A stretch of DNA of 64,000 nucleotides from an uncultured bacterium (GCA_934875375.1 CAKXHL010000004.1:65054-129053); one strand, 5' to 3'; shown: positions 17,459 to 26,488, numbered from the stretch's first letter. Numbers and translations are program-made. The notes: generated by a model not told the origin, from the letters alone.

Positions 17459-19849
17459 ATGCCCAATTCTTATGATGTAGATGATATTTTGGAAGAAATA
17501 AAGCGAAAAAAAAGCGCGAAAGCAATGCCGGAACAGAATACACAGCGCCCCAGGCCGACAGCTTGGGATCGTGTTGAGCCCTCTGCATCGGTAAACGCGC
17601 CTGCAGCAGAACAGCTCCAGCAGGCATCCTCTCTGGAGGGATTGGCAGATTTTTTTGGCAGCAACGCAAAGTTTGATATCGGTACGCAGGATAAGAAATC
17701 TCATCATCGTGCCGATCCGTCCCGGCGGGAGCAAGTACAAACACCGAAAACAAAAGAAATGGCGGAGGAGTCTGCTTGGCAGGAGTCGGAGCTTTTTCGT
17801 ACGGAGCAACCGAAAGATATACAGGACATGCCCGATCCCCGGCGGGAAATTCATTTTGATTTGGAACAATGGCAGCAGGAGGAGGAAACTCCCCGGCAGC
17901 CAATCTTGGAAAAAACCCAGTTGAACATACCTCTTTCCGCTGTTCGGGAGCCGGAAGAGGATGAGATGGAAAATTTGGAAAAAACCCAGAGTATCCCCAC
18001 GGCTAAGCCGGCAGATCATTTTGATTTTGAAAGCCTGCAGCGTACGTTGCATGAACAGGAGAAGGATCTGGAACCGGAGCCTTTTTCCGGCGAAGAAACA
18101 GAAGATGATGAAGAGGATATTGAAGATTTCCGTACACCGGCGGATATTGCGCCAATTCGTCACGACCTGCAGTCTTCTCTGTTTTCGCTCAATGTTCGCA
18201 TTGCAGTGGTAGCAGTATTGTTTATTGGCACATTGTATCTTGCATTGGCCCAGACAGCAGGACTTCCGTTGCCTGCTTTTATGGATATGGAAACACAACC
18301 CCGCATTTATATGATTGTAAATCTGGCCCTTGTGATTATTTCGGCGCTGGTGTGCAACACCACAGTGGGTGGCGGACTTGCGTCCCTTTTGACCATGCAA
18401 GCTGACGGGGATTCTTTGGCAGCATTGGCGGTGATATCCACAATTGTGCAAGGAGTAGCAGTGGCGGCGTTTCCTCAAAAACTGCAGGAGCAGACACTGG
18501 GACTATTCTTTGTAGCGGCTGTTTTCGGGCTTCTTTGTAATGTGTGGGGGAAAAAGACAATCGTCTCCCGAATTGAAGGGAATTTTAGGATTGTTTCCTC
18601 TGAGATGCCGAAAAAAGCGGTATTATATTTGAAAAATAAGGAACTGGCCCGAGAATTAAGCCGGGGGATGGATTTGAATCCGCCTAACTTGGCATATGCC
18701 AGCAAAACAGGATTTCTTACCCGCTTTTTGGAACAGTCTTATGAGCCGGACAACAGCGAAGGATTGTTCCGGGTGATAGCGCCAGTGGTGGCGTTATGCA
18801 GTTTGGTAGTTGGTGGAGCCAGCTATTATCTGACTCGAGATATTTTCACAGCACTGACTGCTTTCAGCGCTGTGACCTGTATTGCTTCACCGGTAACAGC
18901 AACGCTTTATGCCAATTATCCGCTGCTGCGTGCACAGAAGTCTCTTGCGAAAGAAGGGGCGCAGCTGACCGGCTTTGAAGCGGTAGATACTTTTAGTATG
19001 ATCAATGGCGTAACGGTAGATGCCAGTGAATTGTTCCCCAGCGATAATGTACTGCTGCACAATATCAAAATGTTTGAGAAGCGCCGGATTGATGAGGCGA
19101 TTTTAGATGCGTCCAGTGCCTTGTGCTCTTTTGATGGTACCATTAAAAATGTTTTTATGAAGATCATACAAGGGAAAATGGAGATCTTGAAAAAGGTTGA
19201 AAATTTAGTGTATGAAGAAGGGATGGGACTGTCTGCCTGGGTGGATGGTAAACGGGTACTGATTGGCAACAGCGCATTAATGCGCCATCACGAAATCTAT
19301 ACTCCTTCCGCCGATTACGAGGCAAAATACCGTGTAGGCGGACGGGAATTGATCTACCTTTCTAATTCGGGTGAATTAACCGCCATGTTTGTTGTCAGCT
19401 ATCAGCCGGATCCTCAAATTGCACAGGAATTGTATGAGCTGGAACGCAAGGGGATTGGATTGATTGTTCGGTCTACGGATCCCAACCTGACAGCTGAAAA
19501 AATCGCCCAGATTTATGATTTACCGGTTGAGATGGTGCATGTCATTCCGGCAAAATTACACAGTGATTTTGATATTATGACTGCCCGGAAAGATACGGCA
19601 CCATCAGGTTTATCTTTTGCTGACGGTGCAGCGTCTTTGTTCCATGGCGTGGCTGCTGCGATTTCGGTGAAAAGCGCGATTGCTTTGGGGACGGTGCTTC
19701 AGATCGTAGGAATTTTGCTGGGATATGGCATTATGACAGTTTTTACGTTGCTGGGCGCAATGCAGAATGCGAACGGACTGGCAGTGGTGGCTTTTCAGCT
19801 TTTATGGGGAGCCGGTACGATGCTGTTTTCCAATCTGCGGAAAATATAA
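17459..19849 (+). CDS. P-type-ATPase-like membrane protein lacking catalytic motifs
   Basis: This 796-residue protein begins with a long acidic, probably disordered region (residues 1-240) opened by DVDDILEEIKRKKS. Paired hydrophobic segments follow at about 246-268, 283-340, 348-366 and 434-490, then a soluble domain and C-terminal helices at about 735-790. Three points suggest a degenerate P-type ATPase: ASPVTATLYANYP (S477-P478) sits where a CPC/SPC membrane motif would be; DTFSMINGVTVDA aligns with DTIVFDKTGTLTEG but puts S513 in place of the phosphorylated Asp; and GKRVLIGNSALMRHH (about 597) matches the nucleotide-domain pattern. GDGxNDxP is absent (SFADGAASLFHG). It should not pump. 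GGAGGAG supports the ATG; an 18-bp terminator follows. Confidence 0.75.
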   Translation: MPNSYDVDDILEEIKRKKSAKAMPEQNTQRPRPTAWDRVEPSASVNAPAAEQLQQASSLEGLADFFGSNAKFDIGTQDKKSHHRADPSRREQVQTPKTKEMAEESAWQESELFRTEQPKDIQDMPDPRREIHFDLEQWQQEEETPRQPILEKTQLNIPLSAVREPEEDEMENLEKTQSIPTAKPADHFDFESLQRTLHEQEKDLEPEPFSGEETEDDEEDIEDFRTPADIAPIRHDLQSSLFSLNVRIAVVAVLFIGTLYLALAQTAGLPLPAFMDMETQPRIYMIVNLALVIISALVCNTTVGGGLASLLTMQADGDSLAALAVISTIVQGVAVAAFPQKLQEQTLGLFFVAAVFGLLCNVWGKKTIVSRIEGNFRIVSSEMPKKAVLYLKNKELARELSRGMDLNPPNLAYASKTGFLTRFLEQSYEPDNSEGLFRVIAPVVALCSLVVGGASYYLTRDIFTALTAFSAVTCIASPVTATLYANYPLLRAQKSLAKEGAQLTGFEAVDTFSMINGVTVDASELFPSDNVLLHNIKMFEKRRIDEAILDASSALCSFDGTIKNVFMKIIQGKMEILKKVENLVYEEGMGLSAWVDGKRVLIGNSALMRHHEIYTPSADYEAKYRVGGRELIYLSNSGELTAMFVVSYQPDPQIAQELYELERKGIGLIVRSTDPNLTAEKIAQIYDLPVEMVHVIPAKLHSDFDIMTARKDTAPSGLSFADGAASLFHGVAAAISVKSAIALGTVLQIVGILLGYGIMTVFTLLGAMQNANGLAVVAFQLLWGAGTMLFSNLRKI

Positions 19850-19858
19850 TCCGTAATT

Positions 19859-19902
19859 CAATGAATAAAGCACCCGAGGTTCTCCGGGTGCTTTATTCAT
19901 TG
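19859..19902 (+). terminator. Terminator of the rlmB transcript
   Basis: An 18-bp perfect stem (19859-19876 with 19885-19902) lies 10 bases after the stop. Its right arm is T-rich rather than followed by a pure T run. Confidence 0.82.
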
Positions 19903-19981
19903 TGGGAAGAACATTTCTGTTTTGGCTGTATGATGGTTCCAAAGAAGATTAGAAAACGGATAAAAATAATTGGGAAAAGAG

Positions 19982-20010
19982 TTGACTTTTTCAGGATATC
20001 TTTATATGAT
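19982..20010 (+). promoter_or_regulatory. Promoter of the chromate-transporter operon
   Basis: TTGACT (19982-19987) and TATGAT (20005-20010) are 17 bases apart, 78 bases before the first gene of the operon. Confidence 0.72.
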
Positions 20011-20043
20011 GACTATGGAATTAATATGAATTAGTTATAATTT

Positions 20044-20058
20044 ATATAGTTCCTATAT
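20044..20058. promoter_or_regulatory. Candidate LysR-type operator (T-N11-A dyad)
   Basis: ATATAG-TTC-CTATAT is a perfect inverted repeat with 6-bp arms that contains the T-N11-A spacing typical of LysR-family sites. It lies just downstream of the promoter of an operon that itself encodes a LysR regulator. It is AT-rich, so chance is possible. Confidence 0.45.
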
Positions 20059-20087
20059 TTAAAAAATATGGATAGAAGGTTTTTGCA

Positions 20088-20633
20088 ATGAGAGAACTAC
20101 TGGATTTGTTCTGGACCTTTGCCCGAATTGGAGGGCTGACTTTTGGGGGAGGCTATGCTATGTTGCCGATTTTACAGCGGGAGGTGGTGGAAAAACGCCA
20201 ATGGGTAAGCGATGAGGAACTGATGGATTACTATGCGATTGGGCAGTGTACCCCTGGCATAATCGCCGTGAATACGGCAACCTTTGTGGGGCAGAAAACC
20301 AGGGGGATAATAGGCGGTATTATAGCGACATTAGGAGTGGTTTTTCCATCTTTGGTGATCATTACAGTCATTGCCGCTTTTATCCAGAATTTTGCGGATT
20401 TGGAAATTGTAAAAAACGCTTTTGCAGGGATTCGCATCTGTGTTTGCGTTCTGATTCTCAACGCAGTAATCAAGTTGCTGAAAAGCTCAGTGGTTGATAA
20501 AGCGACATTGGTTATCTATGCTGCGGTAGCTGTAGGGTCGATTTTAACCAGTGTTTCACCTATCATTTTTGTACTGCTGGCTGGTATTGCTGGTGTTTTG
20601 CTGCAAAACTGGAAGGGAGGCGCTACGAAATGA
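20088..20633 (+). CDS. Chromate transporter (CHR family), first half-size subunit
   Basis: This is a 181-residue integral membrane protein of the short-chain CHR family. The signature FGGGYAMLPILQREVVEKRQ is followed by the QCTPGIIAVNTATFVGQ motif; five to six helices fill the rest. Short-chain CHR proteins are encoded in pairs and are thought to work as heterodimers equal to one long ChrA. The partner starts within this gene's stop (ATGA). The physiological substrate in gut-type Clostridia is not established; chromate or sulfate-like anions are the family inference. An AGAAGG site precedes the ATG. Confidence 0.9.
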   Translation: MRELLDLFWTFARIGGLTFGGGYAMLPILQREVVEKRQWVSDEELMDYYAIGQCTPGIIAVNTATFVGQKTRGIIGGIIATLGVVFPSLVIITVIAAFIQNFADLEIVKNAFAGIRICVCVLILNAVIKLLKSSVVDKATLVIYAAVAVGSILTSVSPIIFVLLAGIAGVLLQNWKGGATK

Positions 20634-21211
20634 TCTATTTGCGCTTGTTTTATGAGTTTTTTAAAGCGGGGCTGTTTTCGATTGGTGGAGGGTTGGCCAC
20701 ACTTCCTTTTTTGTATAACATTTCGGATACAACAGGATGGTTTACCCATGGACAGCTGGCAGATATGGTGGCTATTTCTGAATCAACGCCGGGGCCAATT
20801 GGTGTTAATATGGCTACCTATGTGGGGTTTGCCACAGGTGGAATTCCCGGCGCAGTAATTGCAACGATTGGATTGATTACGCCATCTATTATTGTCATTT
20901 TAGTGATTGCCGGATTTTTAAAGGCTTTTCGGGATAACAAGTATGTAAAAGGGGCGTTTTATGGGCTGCGCCCAGCTTCAACTGGACTAATCACTGCGGC
21001 CGGCTTCTCGGTGGTGATGATTTCTCTGGTACAGCTTGATGCATTCCGTGCCAGCGGTTCTATTTTGGATTTGTTTAATTGGAGAGGACTTTTGTTAGCA
21101 GCAGTTATTTTCCTATTGACCCGTGTATTTAAAAAGCTGCATCCAGCGGTATTTATCGGTGCATCCGCGGTGGCAGGAATCTTATTTGGATTTGCAGGGG
21201 TTTCGATATGA
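20630..21211 (+). CDS. Chromate transporter (CHR family), second half-size subunit
   Basis: This 193-residue partner of the preceding protein has the matching motif set SIGGGLATLPFLYNI and SESTPGPIGVNMATYVGF, then hydrophobic helices to the C-terminus. It overlaps the first subunit by 4 bases (ATGA), which implies translational coupling and equal synthesis of two halves, probably with opposite membrane orientation as described for other paired CHR proteins. The LysR gene overlaps its own stop the same way. Confidence 0.9.
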   Translation: MIYLRLFYEFFKAGLFSIGGGLATLPFLYNISDTTGWFTHGQLADMVAISESTPGPIGVNMATYVGFATGGIPGAVIATIGLITPSIIVILVIAGFLKAFRDNKYVKGAFYGLRPASTGLITAAGFSVVMISLVQLDAFRASGSILDLFNWRGLLLAAVIFLLTRVFKKLHPAVFIGASAVAGILFGFAGVSI

Positions 21212-22080
21212 ATATCAAACAGCTGCAATATTTCGTTACTATTGTGGAAAATGGCACGATTACTGCTGCTGCCAAAAAGCTGGGGATTTCCCAGCCTCCG
21301 TTGAGTGCGCAAATGAAACTGTTAGAGGAGGAGCTGGGCGTTACGCTGATGGAGCGCGGTGCCAGGCAGGTTCGTCTGACTGACACGGGGCGGATTCTGT
21401 ACCGGCGGGCGGTTTCCATTGTGGAATTGACTGACACTACTTTAAAAGAGTTGACCGATTTTAGAAACGGGATATCCGGCGTACTGCGGTTGGGCACTGT
21501 ATCTTCCTGCGGAATCGGATTGCTAAAAAGTAAAATGGCTGCATTTCGGGACAAATTTCCGGATGTGTGCTTTGAAATTTGTGAAGGGAACACTCTGGAT
21601 CTGGCTGACCAGATTCGAAGCGGTGTGATCGATCTGGCGATTGTGCGGGCGCCGTTCCGCTCAGAAGAGTTTTCCTGTGTTTTTTTGGAAGAGGAACCGA
21701 TGGTGGCGGTGGGCGATGAAAGTTATTTTTCCAAGATGCCGTGGGATTCTGCTACGTTGGCAGATTTGGAAGGCTTGCCGCTGATTTGCTATCGGAGGTG
21801 GGAATCACTCATTCGGGCAACTTTTGAAGAGGAGGGAATCGTTCCTTACATTTATTGTTTGAATGATGACGCCAGGACTTCTTTGATGTGGGCATCGGCA
21901 GGATTGGGTGTTGCAATTGTTCCCCGTTCTATCTGTTCGGTCATCACACGAAAAGGAATTGCTTATAAAAGACTCAGGGAAAAGGGAATGTATACACGGA
22001 TGGCGGCAATTCGCAAAAAGGGTGGATACTGTCCTCCGTTGATGCAAGAGTTTTTGAATATTTTTGCACAACAGGAGTAA
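21208..22080 (+). CDS. LysR-family transcriptional regulator
   Basis: This 290-residue regulator has an N-terminal winged helix-turn-helix (LQYFVTIVENGTITAAAKKL, then SQPPLSAQMKLLEEELGVTL) and a C-terminal periplasmic-binding-protein-like effector domain (about residues 90-288). It is the third gene of an ATGA-coupled operon with the two CHR subunits, so it most likely controls its own transporter operon in response to a small anion. A T-N11-A dyad near the promoter fits. Unusually for LysR proteins it is cotranscribed with its likely targets rather than divergent. The effector is unknown. Confidence 0.92.
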   Translation: MNIKQLQYFVTIVENGTITAAAKKLGISQPPLSAQMKLLEEELGVTLMERGARQVRLTDTGRILYRRAVSIVELTDTTLKELTDFRNGISGVLRLGTVSSCGIGLLKSKMAAFRDKFPDVCFEICEGNTLDLADQIRSGVIDLAIVRAPFRSEEFSCVFLEEEPMVAVGDESYFSKMPWDSATLADLEGLPLICYRRWESLIRATFEEEGIVPYIYCLNDDARTSLMWASAGLGVAIVPRSICSVITRKGIAYKRLREKGMYTRMAAIRKKGGYCPPLMQEFLNIFAQQE

Positions 22081-22220
22081 AAGTGTATGGATCTATTTCT
22101 CTAAGTAAAATGGACCGGGTTTATATTATTTTGGCGGGCTGCCATGGCGACAGTAACTGCATTTACAGCATTTTCAAATTGTCAGATTTTATTTTCACAA
22201 TACTTCACAAATCTACTAAA

Positions 22221-22255
22221 AAATTGGCAGCTTGCGTTACGCAAGCTGCCAATTT
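22221..22255. terminator. Bidirectional terminator between the LysR and DUF1275 genes
   Basis: A 16-bp perfect stem (22221-22236 with 22240-22255) around a 3-base loop lies between convergent genes. AAATT and AATTT ends give T tracts on both strands. Confidence 0.85.
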
Positions 22256-22283
22256 GTGTTCTGACCAAGATTCATAAAAACGT

Positions 22284-22979
22284 TCATGGAAGGGCATGCT
22301 TTTTCCCCGGACTGTGTGGCTCGAAAAACATCATAAAAAATACAATGCAGAGAAGAAAACAGCATAAAAGGATGGAGCGGATTCCCCAAAAGGAACAAAA
22401 CCAAGCACCTGCCGCTGCACCAACTAGAAAGAAAAGGATAATGCCATAGCAAGAAAGACTCTGACGCAGCAAAAAGAGGTCTCGGGTGTGGAGAAAATGA
22501 ATCAGCAATTCAGTACCACTACGCAGATTTCCGGTACACATGGTGGTAGCAAGATGATTGCCATTGATTTTTCGGAAGCCTTGCACCTGGATAGAACAAA
22601 CCAGTGCAACCAAAACATTGGCTGCCATATCCCAATTTCCGGCAGGAAGAAAAGCAACCGAAGCCAGTGTAATGATTTCCAACAGAATGATGATTTGTCT
22701 CCAGTGGAGCCGGCGGCCTTTTTGGAAGCAGCGGCATGTGACTTCGGCTATAAGGACGCCGGCGATGAAAGCCAGAATCGGGATGAGATAATATTGTGCT
22801 TTCTGAAATTGTCCACCGGCCAGATTCATCGCCAGAAGAACCAGATTGCCGGTCTGCGCATTGGCAAAGACACGCCCTCGAGTTAAGTAGGTATATGCGT
22901 CTAAAAAACCACCAATTACCGCCAGCAAAGCACCCAAACAAAAAGTTTCGGACATTTGTTTTCCTTTTTTATCGTTCAT
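22284..22979 (-). CDS. DUF1275/YoaK-family membrane protein
   Basis: This 231-residue membrane protein has six or so hydrophobic helices. The N-terminal motif GALLAVIGGFLDAYTYLTRG followed by FANAQTGNLVLLAM is diagnostic of the DUF1275 (YoaK) family. Middle segments include NHLATTMCTGNLRS. The family is uncharacterised and predicted to transport a small solute. The start at 22979 has AGGTGA upstream and gives MNDKKGKQMSETF; an alternative ATG at 22955 has its own AAAGGA. It is transcribed alone on the minus strand, facing the LysR gene across a shared terminator. Confidence 0.88.
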   Translation of the reverse strand: MNDKKGKQMSETFCLGALLAVIGGFLDAYTYLTRGRVFANAQTGNLVLLAMNLAGGQFQKAQYYLIPILAFIAGVLIAEVTCRCFQKGRRLHWRQIIILLEIITLASVAFLPAGNWDMAANVLVALVCSIQVQGFRKINGNHLATTMCTGNLRSGTELLIHFLHTRDLFLLRQSLSCYGIILFFLVGAAAGAWFCSFWGIRSILLCCFLLCIVFFMMFFEPHSPGKKHALP

Positions 22980-23334
22980 GGAATTTTATCACCTAATATA
23001 CATTGTATGATTTCGTTTTTCAGGGAAGAGTATAGCACAGACGGCCAATGGTGTAAAGAATAATAGCTCTTTTTGATAAAATCGGTAGAGTGACACGCCA
23101 TAAAATGAAAAAAGTTCTTTTGGTGAAAAATATTCTGATCAAAAAAGCAGCGCAAAGAGATAATTTTCATTATGGATTGGGAATATGATTTGAAGATAAA
23201 AAAGAAAAATACACTTTGAGCATAGAAAGATAGAATTTGAAAGGTTAAAGATTTTTATATTGCGTGGAGGATATATCGGGAAACTGTAATAAGCAAATCT
23301 TGCAGCAGAATGATCGGAACTTTTCATTTCCGCC
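22980..23334. other. Intergenic region without recognisable gene
   Basis: This strongly AT-rich spacer lies between two minus-strand genes. Short open frames occur on both strands but lack ribosome sites and protein-like composition. It should hold the DUF1275 promoter, yet no convincing -35/-10 pair was found. Confidence 0.5.
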
Positions 23335-23366
23335 AAAAACCTCCCATTAAAAAATGGGAGGTTTTT
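23335..23366. terminator. Terminator of the MATE gene (bidirectional shape)
   Basis: A 14-bp perfect stem (AAAAACCTCCCATT with its complement) around AAAA ends in a run of T on both strands. It serves the minus-strand MATE gene 57 bases away. Confidence 0.85.
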
Positions 23367-23422
23367 GGAGTAGCAGTGATTTGCCAAACAATTTTATCAG
23401 CCTTTTTCTCCAAAAAGCTGAT

Positions 23423-24808
23423 TTATTCAGCTTGCGGTTCCGGGTCTGCGTGGACAGCTGTTTTAGAGCGCCAATTTCCTTTGAAATAATAAATACTGAT
23501 CAATACGCAGTTAACGATCATTGCACTTGCCATTGCAACAAAAAGTCCCATATAGTTATGCGGAACCACCGCACAGAAATAGGCAACAGGAATTCGTACA
23601 ACAAGTCCGCACAGAGAAGTAATCATTGGGGCAATGGAAGCACCGGCCCCGCGCATGGCACCTCCGACAACTGAACCAATTCCCATAATCGTATAAATGA
23701 AAGCCAAAAATCGCAGGCCGTTCATAGCCATTTCAATAACAGGTTCGTTGCTGGTAAAGGCCCGGAGCAAATAATGACCGAACAGCAGGAAAAGCACGCC
23801 CATTACAAGTCCGATGCCGGTAACCATTGCTGTTGCAGCCCGGATGCCTTTTTTGGTACGCTCAAGCTTTCCAGCCCCCATATTCTGTCCCACAAAGGTC
23901 GCAATTGCGCTGCCAAGACCCATCATGGGCATAACGGCGAACCCGTCCACTTTCATGATAATGCTGTTAGCAGCGATAAAATCAGAGCCAAATCCGTTGG
24001 TAAAGGACTGAACAACCATCATGCCTGCCGAATAGGCCATTTCCTGAATGCCGGAAGGCAGGCCAAGACGGAGAATATGCATCAGGCTTTCTTTTTTGAT
24101 CCCCAGATGCCGGAACTGAATCCGGACGGCATACCTGCCGAGATGAATGCGCAAAAGCACCAATACAGCGGATGAACATTGGGAGATCAGAGTGGCCCAG
24201 GCCACGCCAGCCACTCCCATATTCAGGTAGATGACAAATACCAGGTCCAGCACAACGTTCATTACCGAACAGAAGATCAAAAAGATCAACGGCCAACGGG
24301 AATCTCCCATACCACGCAGGATGCCGCTGCCCATATTATAGATCATATTGCCGATCGTAGCGAAAAAAATGATGGACAAGTAGGTGGTGGAATCTTCTAA
24401 GATATTCTCCGGCGTCTGCATCAAGGAAAGGATACTGCGGCTGAGCAGCGCCCCGAGTACGGTGATGGCGGCGCCGAGAATCAGTGTTAAAGTAAAAGAG
24501 GTGTTAACTGCATCCTGCAACTGTTTTTGCCGTTTTGCACCAAAACACTGGGCGATCAGAATACCTGCACCCATGGAAAGACCGAAAAACAGGGCATTGA
24601 AGCACATCATAACCGAAAAACAGACACCGACAGCAGCCAAGGCATCAGATCCCACAAAGTTTCCGACAACGACCGAGTCGGCTACATTGTAAAGCTGATT
24701 TACAATATTGCCTGCAATAAGCGGAAGGGCGAACAGGGTCAGTTTGGATACGATGCCGCCTTCCGTGAGGTCTCCTTTTCGAACGACGGCTCTTTTTGAT
24801 TCTGCCAT
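23423..24808 (-). CDS. MATE-family efflux transporter
   Basis: This 461-residue, twelve-helix exporter is of the multidrug and toxin extrusion family (cation-driven, inner membrane). The N-terminal LTLFALPLIAGNIVNQLYNVADSVVVGNFVG motif and the repeated second half (LGLPSGIQEMAYSAGMMVVQ) show the internal two-fold repeat of MatE domains. AAAGGAAG precedes the ATG at 24808. It has its own promoter. The branch resembles DinF/NorM-like clostridial exporters. Substrate is not predictable; drugs, bile components or metabolites are all possible. Confidence 0.93.
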   Translation of the reverse strand: MAESKRAVVRKGDLTEGGIVSKLTLFALPLIAGNIVNQLYNVADSVVVGNFVGSDALAAVGVCFSVMMCFNALFFGLSMGAGILIAQCFGAKRQKQLQDAVNTSFTLTLILGAAITVLGALLSRSILSLMQTPENILEDSTTYLSIIFFATIGNMIYNMGSGILRGMGDSRWPLIFLIFCSVMNVVLDLVFVIYLNMGVAGVAWATLISQCSSAVLVLLRIHLGRYAVRIQFRHLGIKKESLMHILRLGLPSGIQEMAYSAGMMVVQSFTNGFGSDFIAANSIIMKVDGFAVMPMMGLGSAIATFVGQNMGAGKLERTKKGIRAATAMVTGIGLVMGVLFLLFGHYLLRAFTSNEPVIEMAMNGLRFLAFIYTIMGIGSVVGGAMRGAGASIAPMITSLCGLVVRIPVAYFCAVVPHNYMGLFVAMASAMIVNCVLISIYYFKGNWRSKTAVHADPEPQAE

Positions 24809-24849
24809 TGAAAACTTCTTCCTTTCAATTCAAATAGACTAACGTTTCA

Positions 24850-24877
24850 ATTCTATCAATATTTAATAAAATGTCAA
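24850..24877 (-). promoter_or_regulatory. Promoter of the MATE gene
   Basis: On the minus strand TTGACA (24877-24872) and TAGAAT (24855-24850) are 16 bases apart. A direct repeat TTTCAATTC (24823 and 24845, plus-strand reading) overlaps the transcript start region and the ribosome site; its meaning is unclear. Confidence 0.7.
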
Positions 24878-24963
24878 CAAAAACCGAAGAAGTTTGTCAT
24901 ATAAGACAATGATACCAAAGTTCGCAATGGTCTGCATGGTAATAAACACGGCGAGAAAAATAG

Positions 24964-24993
24964 AGAAAAGCCGCGAAGTTTCGCGGCTTTTCT
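24964..24993. terminator. Terminator of the S1-domain gene
   Basis: A 13-bp stem AGAAAAGCCGCGA/TCGCGGCTTTTCT with a 4-base loop lies 40 bases after the minus-strand stop at 25033. Its A/T flanks make it bidirectional. Confidence 0.85.
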
Positions 24994-25032
24994 AAAAATA
25001 TGATGATTTATTTTGGAAGTATGCGGTTAAAA

Positions 25033-25986
25033 TTATGTAGGGTTCTCCTCTGTTTGCGGCTCGTCGAACTTCGTTTCAATTCGTTTTCCACAGACCGGAG
25101 GAGAGTACCGCCAATAGGACAGATGATCCTCCTGCACAAAATAATGAAAAGGTTGGACCGGATAAGACGCGTCGAAAGCATCTACCAAGATTAGCTTTAC
25201 CTTCATTTTTTCCGGAATCAGGCTTTTGATAAAAACACTGGCATGCTGGCCGGGAAAAACATCGCCTCGAGGCTCGGCCAGACCCGCCAGATTAGGGGTT
25301 AGTTCAATAAAAACCCCATAGCTTTCTGAAGAACGGATGACGCCTGCTACCGTTTCTCCGGGAGAGAACAGTGCTGCATTTTCCTCCCAGCTGCCCAACA
25401 GCTCTTTGTGGCTTAAAGCCACACGTCCGCTCGGTTCTACCTGACGCACCACTGCCCGGATTTTTTGTCCGGGAGAAAACCGGTCTCTCGGATGAGAAAT
25501 GCGGGAAACCGAGATGGCATCAATCGGAATAAGGGAGGGAATGCCGCATCCCACATCGACAAAAGCGCCGAAAGGCTCCAAATGGGTAACACGAACTGGG
25601 ATAATATCGCCGGGGTGCAGCTTTTTGACGTAGCGTTCCATACACTCTTCCTGTACCTGACGGCGGGAAAGAATGGCGATTGGTTCACCGTTTGGCCCGC
25701 GATCAAAGCGCAGGATGCGAAAGCAGACCACTTTGTTTACCCGGGAAATCAGGGCGATATCTTTGGTGGAGCCGTCCTGAATTCCGATGGCGCCTTCCTC
25801 TTTTGGAATGATCCCTTTCATACTGATTAAATCGACGATCAGATTGTGCCCGGAATCGCATAGGGTAACGCGCCCTTCGAGGACCCGCCCTTCCCGCCAG
25901 CTCTCTTGCAAAGATGCAGTACTTTTTAATGATGCAGTGTTTTCCACGGTATTCCATAAACAGCCTTCCGGCAGATATCGTTCCAT
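25033..25986 (-). CDS. S1 RNA-binding-domain protein (ribosomal protein S1-like)
   Basis: This 317-residue protein appears to hold three S1/OB-fold modules. A divergent first covers about residues 32-105, a clear second (GDIIPVRVTHLEPFGAFVDV) about 122-192, and a third (GETVAGVIRSSESYGVFIEL) about 208-270. A tail of unknown structure follows. It is shorter than E. coli S1 (six repeats) and like the abbreviated S1 proteins of Clostridia, which probably bind mRNA or ribosomes in the cytoplasm. GGAGGATAAAA precedes the ATG. It could be the organism's main S1 or an accessory RNA-binding protein; sequence alone does not decide. Confidence 0.85.
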   Translation of the reverse strand: MERYLPEGCLWNTVENTASLKSTASLQESWREGRVLEGRVTLCDSGHNLIVDLISMKGIIPKEEGAIGIQDGSTKDIALISRVNKVVCFRILRFDRGPNGEPIAILSRRQVQEECMERYVKKLHPGDIIPVRVTHLEPFGAFVDVGCGIPSLIPIDAISVSRISHPRDRFSPGQKIRAVVRQVEPSGRVALSHKELLGSWEENAALFSPGETVAGVIRSSESYGVFIELTPNLAGLAEPRGDVFPGQHASVFIKSLIPEKMKVKLILVDAFDASYPVQPFHYFVQEDHLSYWRYSPPVCGKRIETKFDEPQTEENPT

Positions 25987-26093
25987 TTTTATCCTCCATT
26001 CTGCCCGGCTTGTGTAAGGCCGCCGCGCATTTTTTGTCCGTTGGGGACTTCTCTGGGAAATATATATGAAACGAACCGCCTGGATATGACGGT

Positions 26094-26420
26094 TTACTGG
26101 ATAGATGCGCCGGAGCCTCCCAAGCTCAGTAGCCGGCTGTGGATCCGACTAGCCTGATCGTCCGGACAGGATAGGCGAAGCGTACAGCCCAGTGCATGAG
26201 GTTCCGCCTTATTTTCAGAGTGCAGAATGACAAAACCATCAGGTACCGGCTGGGAAGGAAAGGTCATCAACTGCCCTGCCATAGCGACTGGTGGCGTTTT
26301 TGCTTGATATTCTTTTGCTTCCAAACTTTCTTCTTTGATGGCATATCCGTGCTGACGCAGAGAATGAACTGCTTGCTCGGCAAGATCCTGGTCAGCAAAT
26401 TCACAGCTTATTTGCTTCAT
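26094..26420 (-). CDS. Small hypothetical protein (108 aa)
   Basis: A strong AAGGAG ribosome site precedes this 108-residue frame, which supports it as a real gene. The N-terminus MKQISCEFADQDLAEQAVHSLRQHGY has the beta-alpha pattern of a ferredoxin-like fold seen in general-stress 17M-like domains, but similarity is too slight to name it. The middle contains a proline-rich stretch (about residues 40-60). It lies between the S1-domain gene and the divergent DUF951/prfA group. No function proposed. Confidence 0.62.
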   Translation of the reverse strand: MKQISCEFADQDLAEQAVHSLRQHGYAIKEESLEAKEYQAKTPPVAMAGQLMTFPSQPVPDGFVILHSENKAEPHALGCTLRLSCPDDQASRIHSRLLSLGGSGASIQ

Positions 26421-26488
26421 TTTTACTGCTCCTTTTTTTCAATCAATATTATTTTTGCCGGTTAAATGCAAATAATCGATGAAAAGAA

